Shown: positions 18,095 through 32,664, counted from the stretch's first letter. The stretch is 64,000 nucleotides of DNA from CAVQAH01 sp963784195 (GCA_963784195.1 CAWARA010000020.1:806001-870000); one strand, 5' to 3'. Numbers and translations: made by a program. Notes: generated by a model from the letters alone, not told the origin.

Positions 18095-19447
18095 ATGTAT
18101 TCGCGCGAAGAAGTCAAAGCCATCACCGACAAGGTGATGAACATGACGAAGGCTGAGGGTATCGAGGTCGAATTCTCCGGCGGCGAGCGTTCGGCGACCA
18201 GGTTTGCCAACTCGAACATCACGGCAAACATGGTGCAGTTCGATCGCAATCTCAGCATCACGGTCTACAAGGGATTGCGTTCGGCAACCGCATCGACTCG
18301 CGAGTTCGACGATGGGTCGTTGAAGCAGGCGGTCGAGGATGCCGAGAAGCGCGCCGAGACCGCGCGTGAGAACAAGGATGCGGCGCCGCTGCTCGGCCCT
18401 CAGGACTACCTCGCGGTCGACGCCGTCCTTCCGAGCGCCGTCAACTTCGGTCCTGCCGAGCGCGCGCAGATGGTCAAGCAGAGCCTCGACATCTGTCAGA
18501 AGAAGGGCGTCATCGGCTCGGGCTACATCCCGAAGAATCACCAGACGACCTGCACGGCGAACTCGAAAGGACTGTTCGCGTACTACCAGTACGCGGACGC
18601 GAGCTTCATCCTGACGTGCAGAACTCCTGACGGCGGCGGCTCGGGATGGGCGGGGCTGACGGGCGTCAAGGACGTCACGCGTCTCGATGCCGCGAAACTG
18701 ACGGAAGTGGCCGCCGACAAGGCGGTGAAAAGCCAGAAGCCACGCGCCGTCGAGCCCGGCCGCTACACCGTCATCCTGGAGCCTCGAGCCAACGCGCGAT
18801 TTCTCTCGTTGATGATGGGCATCTTCAACGCCCGCGGTGCGGAAGGTCCGGTCGGCAACTACTTCTCAGGCAAGGAACCGGGGACGAGCAAGGTCGGCGA
18901 GAAGCTGTTCAGCGAGCAGTTCACGCTGAAGAGCGAAGTCGGCAACCAGATCCTGCGACAGACGCCGATCGGGCCGGACAACATGGCCGCGCAGCCGATT
19001 ACCTGGATCGAAAAGGGTGTGCTCAAGAACCTGTTCTACGACCGGCAGTGGGCGCGGCGGCAGAAGAAGGAGCCGACGCCGACGAGCACGAACATGAGCC
19101 TCGTGATGGAAGGCTCGAACATGACGGTGGACGAGATGGTGAAGTCGACCAAGCGCGGTCTGCTCGTCACTTTCTTCTGGTACATCCGCGCCGTGGATCA
19201 ACCGACGCTGCTGAACACCGGCATGACGCGCGACGGGCTCTTCCTGATCGAGAACGGCGAGATCACCGGCCCGGTTCAGAACTTCCGCTGGAACATGTCG
19301 CCGCTCGTTGGCTACAACAACATCACCGCCGTCGGCCAGCCGGTGTCGATTCACACCGGGGAGTCGTATGACGGTCCGGGCACGGCGCTCGTGCCACCGG
19401 TTCGGATCGAAGATTTTTTCATGACGTCCGCGTCGCCGGCAGTGTAG
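18095..19447 (+). CDS. TldD/PmbA-family protein, TldE (PmbA)-like partner
   Basis: 450 residues, the size of TldE/PmbA. Recognisable stretches include an N-terminal GIEVEFSGGERSATRFANSNI domain, the central GYIPKNHQTTCTANSKGL region and the C-terminal beta part with YTVILEPRAN, NMSLVMEGSN and GEITGPVQNFRWNMSP. It lacks the HExxxH zinc motif, as TldE subunits do. In Escherichia coli TldD and TldE form a heterodimeric metalloprotease that degrades unfolded peptides and matures microcin B17. No signal peptide is seen, in contrast to its TldD-like partner downstream. Confidence 0.87.
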   Translation: MYSREEVKAITDKVMNMTKAEGIEVEFSGGERSATRFANSNITANMVQFDRNLSITVYKGLRSATASTREFDDGSLKQAVEDAEKRAETARENKDAAPLLGPQDYLAVDAVLPSAVNFGPAERAQMVKQSLDICQKKGVIGSGYIPKNHQTTCTANSKGLFAYYQYADASFILTCRTPDGGGSGWAGLTGVKDVTRLDAAKLTEVAADKAVKSQKPRAVEPGRYTVILEPRANARFLSLMMGIFNARGAEGPVGNYFSGKEPGTSKVGEKLFSEQFTLKSEVGNQILRQTPIGPDNMAAQPITWIEKGVLKNLFYDRQWARRQKKEPTPTSTNMSLVMEGSNMTVDEMVKSTKRGLLVTFFWYIRAVDQPTLLNTGMTRDGLFLIENGEITGPVQNFRWNMSPLVGYNNITAVGQPVSIHTGESYDGPGTALVPPVRIEDFFMTSASPAV

Positions 19448-19556
19448 GCCCGACCGTGCGCACGTCGCGCGAATGCGCTACGTGCGAACTCGCACGTAGC
19501 CTTGGCGGAGGCGGTAAGGTCGGACGTGCACGTGATGCACGTCGCACGTGACAGAG
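19444..19556. repeat. Hairpin-rich gap between TldE- and TldD-like genes
   Basis: Contains a perfect 10-bp stem GCTACGTGCG-AACT-CGCACGTAGC (19477-19500), outer GGCCCGACC (about 19447-19455) facing AAGGTCGG (about 19516-19523), and ACGTGCACGTGATGCACGT downstream. Same dispersed family as 7935-8004. Confidence 0.65.
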
Positions 19557-19561
19557 GAACC

Positions 19562-21214
19562 ATGAAACGCAGGGACTTTGTCAAGACCATGGCGATGTCG
19601 GGTGCGGCCGTTGCGGCTAGTGACCTGATCGCGGATCTGCTCGCGCAGACGCCGCAAGGCAAGGTGCTCGAGTCGAAGTTCAAGGGCATGTCGGACGTGG
19701 CGCTCGCCGAAGGGAAGCGGCTGGGATGCACGTATGCGGACATCCGCTTCACGCGCAGTACCAACCTGGGCGTCAACGCCAGCGGCGGGAACCGCGATTT
19801 CGAGGAATTTGGTGGAGGCGGTGGCGGTGGACGCGGCGGCGGCCGGGGTGGCGGGCGCGGAGGTGGTGGCGGCTTCGGGGGCGGTGGCGCCGCGGCTGGA
19901 ACGGGGGCGGCGGGGTTCGGCGTTCGCGTGATTCACAGCGGCGTCTGGGGGTTCGCCAGCAGCCCGATCGTGACCGACGACGAGATCCGGCGGATCACGA
20001 GGATGGCGACGGAGGTGGCCAAGGCGAGCGCGATCGCCAAGCGCATGGACGTCAGGCTGGCTCCGGTGCCCGCGTTCCAGGAGTACTGGGCGACGCCGAT
20101 CCAGAAGGATCCTTCGAAGGTCTCCCAAGAGGAACGCCAGGCCCTCGTCCAGGCCGTCGTCGACGCCGTGATCAAGACGAAAGAGGTCACGAACGTCAGC
20201 GCGTCGGTTCAACTCGAGCACGAATGGAAGTACTTCGCGAGCAGCGAGGGCTCCTATATCGAACAGGAAGTGTGGTCGACAACGCCGTCGTTCACGGTGA
20301 CCGCGCGCAAGGACGGGGAGACGCGATCGCGCACCTTCAACGGCATACCGATGACCGGCGGCTGGGAGGTCGCAGAAGCGGCAGGTCTGCTCGAGAATGC
20401 AGAACGCATCGCCGCCGAAGCGGTCGAGTTCTGCACGGCGAAGCCGATCGAGATGGGCGTCAAGGATCTGATCCTGACGCCGTCGCACGCGATGCTGACG
20501 ATTCATGAGATCGTCGCGCACGCGACAGAGCTCGACCGTATTCTCGGCTACGAGGCGAACTACGCCGGCACGAGCTTCGTGAAACTGTCCGATCTGGGCA
20601 AGCTGAAGTACGGTTCGAAGCTCTTCAACGTGACCGCGGATCGCACCATCCCCGGCGGCGTCGGCACGATTGGATTCGATGATGATGGCGTGAAGACGCA
20701 GGAGTGGCCGATCGTGCGCGAGGGCATCCTCGTGGGGTTGCAGACGAATCGCGAAATGGCCCACTTCATCGGCGAAAAAGAGAGCCGCGGCTGCACGTCC
20801 GCGAGCTCGTGGCGCGACTACCCGTTCCTGCGCATGCCCAACGTGCACGTGGATGCGGGCCCGCCCGGATCGCCGACCCCGGAGGAGATCATCGCGGATA
20901 CGAAGGATGGCGTCCTCATCGACGGCCGCGGCAGCTATTCCATCGATCAGCAGCGCTACAACGGGCAGTTCGGCGGCAACGCGTTCTGGGAGATCAAGAA
21001 CGGCAAGAAGACGCGGATGGCCACCAACGTGACGTACAACGCGATCACCACCGACTTCTGGGGCAACCTCGACGCCATTTCCGGCAAGGAATCCTGGCGG
21101 ATGTTCGGCACGGGCGGCGATGCGAAAGGTCAGCCGACGCAGACCAACAGCATCTCGCACGGTTCTCCGTGGCTGCGTATCCGCAAAATCCTGGTCGGCG
21201 CGGCCTACGCCTGA
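19562..21214 (+). CDS. tldD: TldD-family metalloprotease with Tat-like leader
   Basis: 550 residues. The zinc motif is HEIVAH (His315, Glu316, His320) followed by ATELDRILGYEANYAGTSF, the TldD active-site region; the C-terminal domain has NGQFGGNAFWEIKNGKK and a Ser/Gly-rich end. I start at ATG 19562 because MKRRDFVKTMAMSGAAVAAS is a twin-arginine-like leader; an upstream in-frame ATG at 19502 lies in repeat DNA. Residues about 78-120 form a Gly/Arg-rich insert (GGGGGGRGGGRGG), absent from typical TldD, which makes the protein longer than the usual 480. Pairs with the TldE-like gene upstream. Confidence 0.88.
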   Translation: MKRRDFVKTMAMSGAAVAASDLIADLLAQTPQGKVLESKFKGMSDVALAEGKRLGCTYADIRFTRSTNLGVNASGGNRDFEEFGGGGGGGRGGGRGGGRGGGGGFGGGGAAAGTGAAGFGVRVIHSGVWGFASSPIVTDDEIRRITRMATEVAKASAIAKRMDVRLAPVPAFQEYWATPIQKDPSKVSQEERQALVQAVVDAVIKTKEVTNVSASVQLEHEWKYFASSEGSYIEQEVWSTTPSFTVTARKDGETRSRTFNGIPMTGGWEVAEAAGLLENAERIAAEAVEFCTAKPIEMGVKDLILTPSHAMLTIHEIVAHATELDRILGYEANYAGTSFVKLSDLGKLKYGSKLFNVTADRTIPGGVGTIGFDDDGVKTQEWPIVREGILVGLQTNREMAHFIGEKESRGCTSASSWRDYPFLRMPNVHVDAGPPGSPTPEEIIADTKDGVLIDGRGSYSIDQQRYNGQFGGNAFWEIKNGKKTRMATNVTYNAITTDFWGNLDAISGKESWRMFGTGGDAKGQPTQTNSISHGSPWLRIRKILVGAAYA

Positions 21215-21222
21215 TGCTTCAG

Positions 21223-21245
21223 GGGACGGCCATACGGGCCGTCCC
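21223..21245 (+). terminator. Terminator-like hairpin after tldD
   Basis: A 9-bp perfect stem GGGACGGCC / GGCCGTCCC with a 5-base loop, 8 bases after the stop codon. There is no T-tract, so it may instead be a 3' stabilising hairpin; the position argues for transcript-end formation. Confidence 0.6.
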
Positions 21246-21342
21246 TCAATTCCAGCACTTCGTCAATCCTCCCAGCGCCATACATCACGAATTAACGGCA
21301 GACTCGTCCCTAAATACTGCTGAGTCAAGCTGATAGCCGCTC

Positions 21343-21389
21343 TACTATTGGACAGTACCGGTGTTGACTGCGTACTGTTTTCGACAGTA
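21343..21389 (+). promoter_or_regulatory. TACTGT-N-ACAGTA dyads upstream of first receptor gene
   Basis: Two related dyads: TACTAT-TGG-ACAGTA at 21343-21357 and TACTGT-TTTCG-ACAGTA at 21373-21389. The sequence GGACAGTACCGGTGTTGAC between them is shared with the second receptor gene, where a perfect TACTGT-TGG-ACAGTA lies at 25570-25584. TTGAC could be a -35 element. A common regulator or promoter is likely. Confidence 0.5.
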
Positions 21390-21434
21390 TGGTCCCGCCA
21401 ACGGGATCTCGGAACGCAAGGGAGGAAACGTTCC

Positions 21435-25343
<3,909 letters not shown>

Positions 25344-25350
25344 TACCGAC

Positions 25351-25382
25351 CTGCGCGGGCGCCCCTCGGGTCGCCCGCGCAG
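25351..25382 (+). terminator. Terminator-like hairpin after receptor 1
   Basis: An 11-bp perfect stem CTGCGCGGGCG / CGCCCGCGCAG with a 10-base loop, 7 bases after the stop. No clear T-tract. The equivalent position after receptor 2 carries a related GC-rich hairpin, so it was duplicated with the gene. Confidence 0.65.
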
Positions 25383-25569
25383 TGTCACCCCCGGCTCGCC
25401 AACTCCCTCCTGGCTTCTTCCTTTTCGAAAATGTCGTTAGGGGCGTGCGGATTAGCGCCCCGCGACGATTGATGCCGCGCACAGCTCATCCTCATTTCAT
25501 CACGACATACGCCACGTATACAGCGTCGTTCGTCCCTATCTTCCGGCAGTTAAAACCGATATCCCTAAA

Positions 25570-25584
25570 TACTGTTGGACAGTA
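25570..25584 (+). promoter_or_regulatory. TACTGT-TGG-ACAGTA dyad upstream of second receptor gene
   Basis: Perfect 6-bp arms with a TGG spacer, followed by the conserved CCGGTGTTGAC. It lies about 87 bp before the ATG at 25671. The leader between this site and the GGGAGGAAACGTTCC ribosome-binding region differs from copy 1, while the dyad and the ribosome-binding region are conserved, which suggests selection on those two parts. Confidence 0.5.
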
Positions 25585-25670
25585 CCGGTGTTGACGACGT
25601 AGTGTATCGCCGAGTAACGTCGCAGCCAATTTCGCGATACGTGTCGGAACGCAAAGGGAGGAAACGTTCC

Positions 25671-28600
25671 ATGAAGCAGTACGTCCGTTTGCTGCTTGCC
25701 ATGTTTGTGCTGAACATGGCGACAGCTGTCAGCCCCACGCCTGCGCTCGCCCAGGGAGGCGGCGCAACCACTTCACTGTCGGGAACAGTGACAGACACCT
25801 CGGGCGCCATCATTCCGGGCGCCAACGTCGGTATCAAAAGCAACGCCACGTCGACGGCATTCAACGCCGTCACCAACGAGAGCGGCTTCTTTACGGTGCC
25901 ATCTATCGATCCCGGGTCGTATACAGTGACGGTGACGCTGATGGGCTTCAAGACCGCCGTCCTCAACGACGTGCGAGTCAGCGCGGCGACGCCAGCCACG
26001 ATCAAGGTCGCGCTCGAAGTCGGCGGACTCGAAGAGACCGTCGTCGTCCAGGCCCGCAGTGAAATCGTCCAGACGCAGTCAGCGGCCGTAACGTCCACGA
26101 TCGATGCCAATCAGATCCTCAAGCTGCCGACCGGAAGCCGGAGCGCGTTGGAATTCGTGACGTCCCTGCCAGGCGTCAACACCCCAGCGGGCAGCCGCGA
26201 CTCCACGATCAACGGTTTGCCGCAGAGCTCGATCAACATCACGATCGACGGCGTCAGCGCCCAGGACAACTGGTTGAAGACGACTGACGGCTTCTTCGCG
26301 CGCGTCAGCCCGCGGCTCGATGCGATTGAAGAAGTGACGGTCAGTTCTGCAGCGCAGGACTCAGCGAACACCGGCCAGGGCGCCGCGCAGATCCGTTTCG
26401 TGACCCGCTCGGGCAGCAACAACTTGAGCGGAAGCGGCTATTTCTACCTCCGTCACTACTCGCTCGACGCGACCGACTGGTTCAACAACCGCGACGGCAT
26501 CGCGCAGGACCAAGAGAAGCTGTTCCAGCCCGGCGGCCGCGTCGGCGGGCCGATCGTGATCCCGGGGTTGTTCAACGGCCGTGACAAGGCGTTCTTCTTC
26601 GTCAATTACGAGGAGTCGCGCTCGCCCGGTCAGGAAACAGAGAACCGGACAATTCTCCACCCGACCGCGCAGCAGGGAGTGTTTCGCTGGACCTCGGGTG
26701 GCGCCACCCGGTCGGTCAACCTGCTGAACCTCGCTGCGCAGAACGGTCAGCTGTCTTCGATCGATCCGACGGTCGCCCGTCTGCTCGCCGACATCAACAG
26801 CGCCGCGAACAGCTCTGGACAGACGGTGACCGACCTCACCGATCCGATGCTGCAGCAGATGAACTATCAGTACGAGAGCGAGGGGGTCACCAAGTATCCG
26901 ACGTTCCGCGTTGACGTGAACCTCTCGCAGAACCATCGCCTGTCGACGTCGATGAACTACACCGATCTCGTGTCGACGCCGGACACGACCAACAACCGCG
27001 AGCCTCAATTCCCCGGCTTCCCGAACACCGGCAGCCAGGTTTCGGATCGCTACACCCTCCAGGGCACGCTGCGGTCGACGCTCGGGGCCAACCTGGTCAA
27101 CGAACTGCGCATCGGCCGCAGCGGCGGCGCCACGCTGTTCTCGCCAGAGATCGGCCCAGGGCAGTTTTCGGGGACATCGGTCGCCGATCAGGCCGGGTTC
27201 GCGCTCGACATCAACGGCGACTTTCTCGGCATCAGCAACCCCTACGGGACCGGCAGTTACAGCGCGCGTGAGGCGGGCACGAAGATCGTCGAGAACACGT
27301 TGAACTGGCTGAAGGGCTCGCACAGCATCCAGCTGGGCGGCGCATTCACGCAGGCCGACGTCTGGATCGAAAACCAGCAGTACGTGCCGACGATGACGTT
27401 CGGCGTCGACGCCAACGATCCCGCGAACGCGATGTTCAACACGACGAACTTCCCCAACGCGTCGACGGCCCAGCTGAACGACGCGCGGGAGCTGTACGCA
27501 ACGCTGGTCGGGCGCGTTCTCGCCATCAACGGCGAACTGCGACTCGACGAGAACACCGACGAGTATCAATACCTGGGACTGGGCGTTCAGCGCGCCCAGC
27601 TTCGAGATTGGGGCTTCTTCGTCGCCGACACCTGGCGCTGGAAGCCGAACTTCACGATCAACATGGGCCTGCGCTACGAGCTGCAGCAGCCGTTCACGGC
27701 GAAGAACAACAGCTACTCGTTCGCGTCGATTGAGGACGTGTGTGGACCGTCGGGCGTCGCACCCAACGGCGGGTGCAATCTGTTCCAGCCGGGCGTGCAG
27801 CCGGGGATCCACGGCGTGTTCTCGCAGTTCAACGAGGGGACGGCGGCGTACAACACCGATCGCAACAACTGGGCGCCGAGTGTCGGATTCGCCTGGACGT
27901 TGCCGCCGAGCAACGGCATTCTTGGATCGCTCATGGGCCGCGAGGATGGCGACAGCGTCATTCGTGCCGGCTATACATTGGCCTACGAGCGGCCTGGTAT
28001 GGCGGACTTCGCAACGGCGATCGACGACAACCCGGGTATCTCGCAGACGGCGAACCGGAACCACAGCCTCGGCAACCTGGGCACGCCGGGCTCGGTCCTA
28101 CTGCGCAACCAGGCCCAGCTCGGACCGCCGGCGTTCGCACACGACGCGGATCTACCCGATGACCGACGTGGTCACGGGCGACATCATGACGTTCGATCCG
28201 CGCCTCCAGACCCCGTACGCCCAAACCTGGACGGCCGGTTGGCAGCGCAAGCTGACCAACGACATGGCGGTCGAGGCACGCTACGTGGGCAGCCGCTCAC
28301 TCCACAGCTGGCAGACCTACAACTACAACGAGACCAACATCGTCGAGAACAACTTCCTCAACGAGTTCCGTCTCGCGCAGCAGAACCTGCAGGCGCACGT
28401 CGCGGCTGGATGCAGCGGCACTGGCAGCAACGCGTGCACGTTCGCGTATCGCGGCGCCGGGACCGGCACCTCCCCGCTACCGACGTTCCTCGCCTACTTC
28501 AGCGGGTCGAGGGACGCGTCCAACACCGCGGCCTACTCCGAGCACGAACTGGACCAGCGCGACGTTCCAGGCGTTCCTCGCGGCCCGCAACCCAAACCCG

Positions 28601-29557
28601 TATGGCATGGTCACCAACGGCGACAACACCGGCTTGATCAACAACGCCACGCGGCGTACGAACGCGCTGAATGCGGGACTGCCGGCGAACTTCTTCGTCG
28701 CCAACCCCGATTACCTCGGCGGCGCCGAAGTCGTCGGCAACGGCGGCTACACGAAGTACAACTCGCTGCAGCTCGAACTGCGGAAGCGGCTGTCGAACGG
28801 GTTCTCGTTCCAGAGCAACTACGTGTTCGGCAAGGCGGACATCTCGGAGCGCTACTCGCTGCGCACGCCGCGCAAGAAGGTCGAACAGTCGGGCACGGTC
28901 GGCGGCGTCACGCACGCCCTCAAGGCCAACTGGACCTACGAGCTGCCCTTCGGTCAGGGTCGTCGATGGGGTGGCGACGCCAGCGGCTTCGTCGATCGTC
29001 TGATCGGCGGCTGGTCGTTCGACGGAATCGCCCGGATTCAGTCGGGGCGTCTGCTCGACCTCGGCAACCGCCGCCTGGTCGGAATGACGGCTGACGAGCT
29101 GGGCAAGGCCTTCAAACTGCGGTTCGATGATGCCGGGAAGGCAGTCTACATGCTGCCGCAGGACATCATCGACAACACCGTGCGGGCGTTCAGCGTGAGC
29201 GCCACGTCCGCCAGCGGCTATAGCGGTGAAGCACCGACGGGACGATACATCGCGCCGGCAAACGGCCCCGATTGTATCGAGATCGCACAGACGGCGGCCG
29301 ACAACGGGTTCGGCGACTGCGGCGTTGGCAGCCTCATCGTCACGGGCCCCACTCAGATCCGGTTCGACTTGAGCGCGGTGAAGCGAGTCCCGATCAAGGG
29401 ACGCGTCAACTTCGAGTTCCGCGCCGAGCTGCTGAACGCGTTCAACCATCCGTGGTTTACACCGGTGCTCGGTATCGGGAACGACCCGGACGACTACCGC
29501 GTCGAATCCACGAACGGCGCGCGCGAAGTCCAGCTTGTCTGGCGTATCAACTGGTAA
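25671..29557 (+). CDS. TonB-dependent-receptor-like outer-membrane protein with CarboxypepD_reg domain (paralogue 2, frame breaks)
   Basis: About 1,295 residues once repaired, highly similar to the gene directly upstream along its full length, so a tandem duplication. Signal peptide MKQYVRLLLAMF to TPALAQ, CarboxypepD_reg domain, plug with the same INGLPQSSINITIDGVSAQDNW stretch split between signal and barrel, and C-terminal LVWRINW. The frame is lost at about 28140 (after GPPAFA) and again at about 28535 (AAYSEHELDQ against AAYGGANWTSS in copy 1); one base at each point repairs it. Differences between the copies concentrate in loop-like segments, consistent with different ligands. Confidence 0.87.
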
Positions 29558-29566
29558 ATCCGACAA

Positions 29567-29596
29567 TCGCGCGGGCTTCTTCGGGGGCCCGCGCGA
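29567..29596 (+). terminator. Terminator-like hairpin after receptor 2
   Basis: Perfect 10-bp stem TCGCGCGGGC / GCCCGCGCGA with a 10-base loop starting 9 bases after the stop codon. No T-tract. Confidence 0.65.
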
Positions 29597-29614
29597 CAAC
29601 ACCCAACCTCCAAC

Positions 29615-29729
29615 TCCCAACTCCCAAAGGAAATCGATCGAGAGAGCGGGGTGGAAATCGTACCAAACTAGGTAGTTTGGTACGATTTCCACCCCGCTCT
29701 CTCGATCGGCTCTGCTTTGGGAGTTGGGA
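29615..29729. repeat. Nested long inverted repeat: 36-bp perfect arms, 2-nt loop
   Basis: The inner arms 29635-29670 and 29673-29708 are exact reverse complements over 36 bases with only GG between them. Outside them TCCCAACTCCCAAAG (29615-29629) pairs with CTTTGGGAGTTGGGA (29715-29729). A transcript from either strand would fold into one long hairpin. Not an intrinsic terminator (arms far too long). Related element at 11653-11791. Confidence 0.9.
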
Positions 29730-29797
29730 ATTGGGCGTTGGGAGTTGACGCCCGCTGAAGGCATAATGGCCTTTCCAGATCACGAGGAGAAAGTGCA

Positions 29798-30679
<882 letters not shown>

Positions 30680-30687
30680 CACCGTAC

Positions 30688-30781
30688 CGTGGTCCGTGAT
30701 CCGTGGTCCGTGTCTCGCCGTTCGGCTGGGTTGTGGTCGAGGTCGACCGGCGAGACACGGACCACGAGCCACGGACTACGG
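30688..30781. repeat. CCGTGGTCCGTG word-repeat hairpin between convergent genes
   Basis: Left arm of 34 bases (30687-30720) and right arm (30748-30781) are reverse complements with four mismatches; the inner 19 bases (CGTGGTCCGTGTCTCGCCG) are perfect. It sits between the convergent sulfurtransferase and SufE genes and touches the likely SufE stop, so it may end both transcripts. Confidence 0.8.
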
Positions 30782-31217
30782 CTTTGACGCGTTCTTCGCC
30801 AGCGTCTGCACCGCCTGCACCATCGCCATCAAGCCCCATTCCCTTTCCCATCGAGATGTTGCGACGGAAGATCCGTTCGACGATGTCGGACGAAACGTTG
30901 GCGATCTCGGACGCCGGCAGACCCGACAGCGTGCGATCGAGGATAGAGGCCAGCGCCCGCGCCGACACACCCGACGGGTTCTCCACGGCGAAGTAGAGCT
31001 GCAGAGTGCCGTCGGGCTGCTTCAACGCCCACACGTAGGCTTCGGATTCGCACTGCGGCACCTGGTGGTCCTTCGGAAAAGGCCGCGTGGCGACCTCCTT
31101 CGGGACCTCGCGAAACTTGTCGGAATAGCTGAGCAACATCGACGTTCGATCGCTCTGGTCCGGAAACATGTCGAAGGTCTCGAGCAGGTCCTGCAGTTTC
31201 TGGGGCATTTCAGCCAT
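30776..31217 (-). CDS. sufE: SufE-family sulfur acceptor protein (frame break near 30836)
   Basis: About 146 residues once repaired. Typical SufE: PQKLQDLLETFDMFPDQSDR near the start, then VPQCESEAYVWALK with the acceptor cysteine (about residue 56), and ALASILDRTLSGLPASEIANVSSDIVERIFRRNISMGKGMGL. The direct frame then runs into repeat DNA to 30657; removing one base in the run of Gs near 30836 gives LMAMVQAVQTLAKNASKP and a stop at 30776, the standard SufE end. SufE accepts persulfide from cysteine desulfurase SufS and passes it to the SufBCD scaffold; no suf genes are nearby. Confidence 0.88.
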
Positions 31218-31262
31218 CTTCGGAATCCAAGGCTAGTGCAGAGTGAGAGTGCACTCGTTCAA

Positions 31263-32066
31263 TCATAGACGCTGCCTCGCCTCTGCGATCCTCGCGAGCG
31301 CGATGCCGGCCGCGACCGTGACGTTGAGGGAATCGACCGCGCTGCCGACCGGAATGCGGACGCGGTAGTCCGCCGCCTCGAGCAAAGGCCTGCTCAGGCC
31401 GGCGCCTTCCGCGCCTACCAGGACGAGCAGACGATCGATGCCTGGCCGTTGAACGAACGCCGACAGCGGTTCAGCCGTAGGGCCTGGCGTCAGCGCCACG
31501 ATGCGGTAGCCCGTCGCGCGAAGCCTGCCGAAAGCAGCCGGCCAGTCCTCAATCATGGCGAATGGCAGATCGAGAACGGCCCCCATCGACGTGCGGATCG
31601 ACTTCCGGTAGAACGGATCGGCCGTGCGCGTGTCGACGAGGACCGCGGACACCCCAAGCGCCGCAGCGGTGCGGAAGAGGCCGCCGACATTGTCCGGGTT
31701 GCCAACGGCTTCGAGGCCGAGTAACAAACCGTCCGTCGCCACATCATCAACCGCGGGCGGAACGTCTCGGGCGGCCAGCGCCAGACATCCCCGATGGAAG
31801 TCGAAGCCCGTGATCTCCTCGAGCAGCGCTGGCGACGCAATCAGCACCGGCGCGTCGAGGGCGGTCAATCGGTCCGCGAGTGCGGTAAAAGCGGCGGGCG
31901 TGACGAGGACGGACTCGATTCGATAGCGGCCGGCCGACATGAGGCGATCGACAACGAGGCGCCCTTCGGCGACGAAGAGGCCGTTCGCGAGCAGCCAGCT
32001 GCGATCGCCGACGTGCCGATAGGGCGCGACGGCCGGATCGCTGGCGCCACTGACCTCGTAAATCAC
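31263..32066 (-). CDS. TrmH/SpoU-family RNA methyltransferase
   Basis: 267 residues. N-terminal substrate-binding domain, then the SPOUT knot with its three motifs: GLEAVGNPDNVGGLFRTAAALG (motif 1), LVLVGAEGAGLSRPLLEAADYRVRIPVG (motif 2) and SLNVTVAAGIALARI (motif 3), which bind S-adenosylmethionine in the trefoil knot. These enzymes 2'-O-methylate ribose in rRNA or tRNA; the target cannot be told from sequence. Its start overlaps the stop of the upstream GNAT gene as ATGA, so the two are coupled. Confidence 0.92.
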   Translation of the reverse strand: MIYEVSGASDPAVAPYRHVGDRSWLLANGLFVAEGRLVVDRLMSAGRYRIESVLVTPAAFTALADRLTALDAPVLIASPALLEEITGFDFHRGCLALAARDVPPAVDDVATDGLLLGLEAVGNPDNVGGLFRTAAALGVSAVLVDTRTADPFYRKSIRTSMGAVLDLPFAMIEDWPAAFGRLRATGYRIVALTPGPTAEPLSAFVQRPGIDRLLVLVGAEGAGLSRPLLEAADYRVRIPVGSAVDSLNVTVAAGIALARIAEARQRL

Positions 32067-32659
32067 TCGTCGGCGCGCACCACTGATCGACGGCTGCGGT
32101 GCGCATCGAGCACGTGCTGGCCCAGCCGCTTCCGCAGGAATACTTTCGATTCGCCCGTATCGCCTGGATGCGGAACGAACCGGATCACGTCGAAGTGCAG
32201 CTGCGCGAGCGTGCTGCGCATTTCATAAAACCGGTTCTTGGTCTTCACCAGGATCTCGTCGAAGCCATTCTCGAGCGCCCACACCTCCTGCTCCTCGGTG
32301 AGGGCGCGAAAATGCCCCTGGCCGCGCCAGTCCGTCCGGGTGCCGCCAATCCACTGATAAAGGACTCGGCGGCCATCGAACTGGACGCAATCCTCGAGCT
32401 GCACGACGAGATCGGCCAGCTTCGGATCCGTCTCCCTCGCCCTCAGCTCGTGCGCCACCTTGAACGACACTGGAACGAACGACGACGGGTCATCCGGCAA
32501 CGATGCCTCGGCCATCAGAATCTGGTGATCGCGGTCGCCCAGCCGCTGGATCACTTCGGCCGCCGTCTTCTTTCGCGGGAAATCGAGGAAGAACTCCTCG
32601 ATGTATTGAATCTCCAGCGCGCCCTGCTGGAGAGAATACTGTTTGATCAAATACTCCAT
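32063..32659 (-). CDS. GNAT-fold acetyltransferase-like protein
   Basis: 198 residues. The acetyl-CoA pyrophosphate-binding loop appears as TDWRGQGHFRALTEEQEVWALENG (about residues 110-133; R-G-Q-G pattern), followed by EILVKTKNRFYEMRSTLAQLHFDVI, the typical last helix and strand in which a residue is renumbered among fellows. Acceptor substrate unknown; given coupling to an RNA methyltransferase it could act on a translation component, but that is a guess. Confidence 0.75.
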   Translation of the reverse strand: MEYLIKQYSLQQGALEIQYIEEFFLDFPRKKTAAEVIQRLGDRDHQILMAEASLPDDPSSFVPVSFKVAHELRARETDPKLADLVVQLEDCVQFDGRRVLYQWIGGTRTDWRGQGHFRALTEEQEVWALENGFDEILVKTKNRFYEMRSTLAQLHFDVIRFVPHPGDTGESKVFLRKRLGQHVLDAHRSRRSVVRADE

Positions 32660-32664
32660 GATGC

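Noticed and set aside
19478..21160. 560-codon ORF on the minus strand antisense to tldD
   Set aside because: High-GC shadow: Arg/Asp/His-rich, no domain, and it covers a well-supported gene on the plus strand.
29615..29729. Palindrome as an intrinsic terminator or IS end
   Set aside because: Arms of 36 bases with a 2-nt loop and no T-tract are unlike terminators; no transposase or target-site duplication is present.
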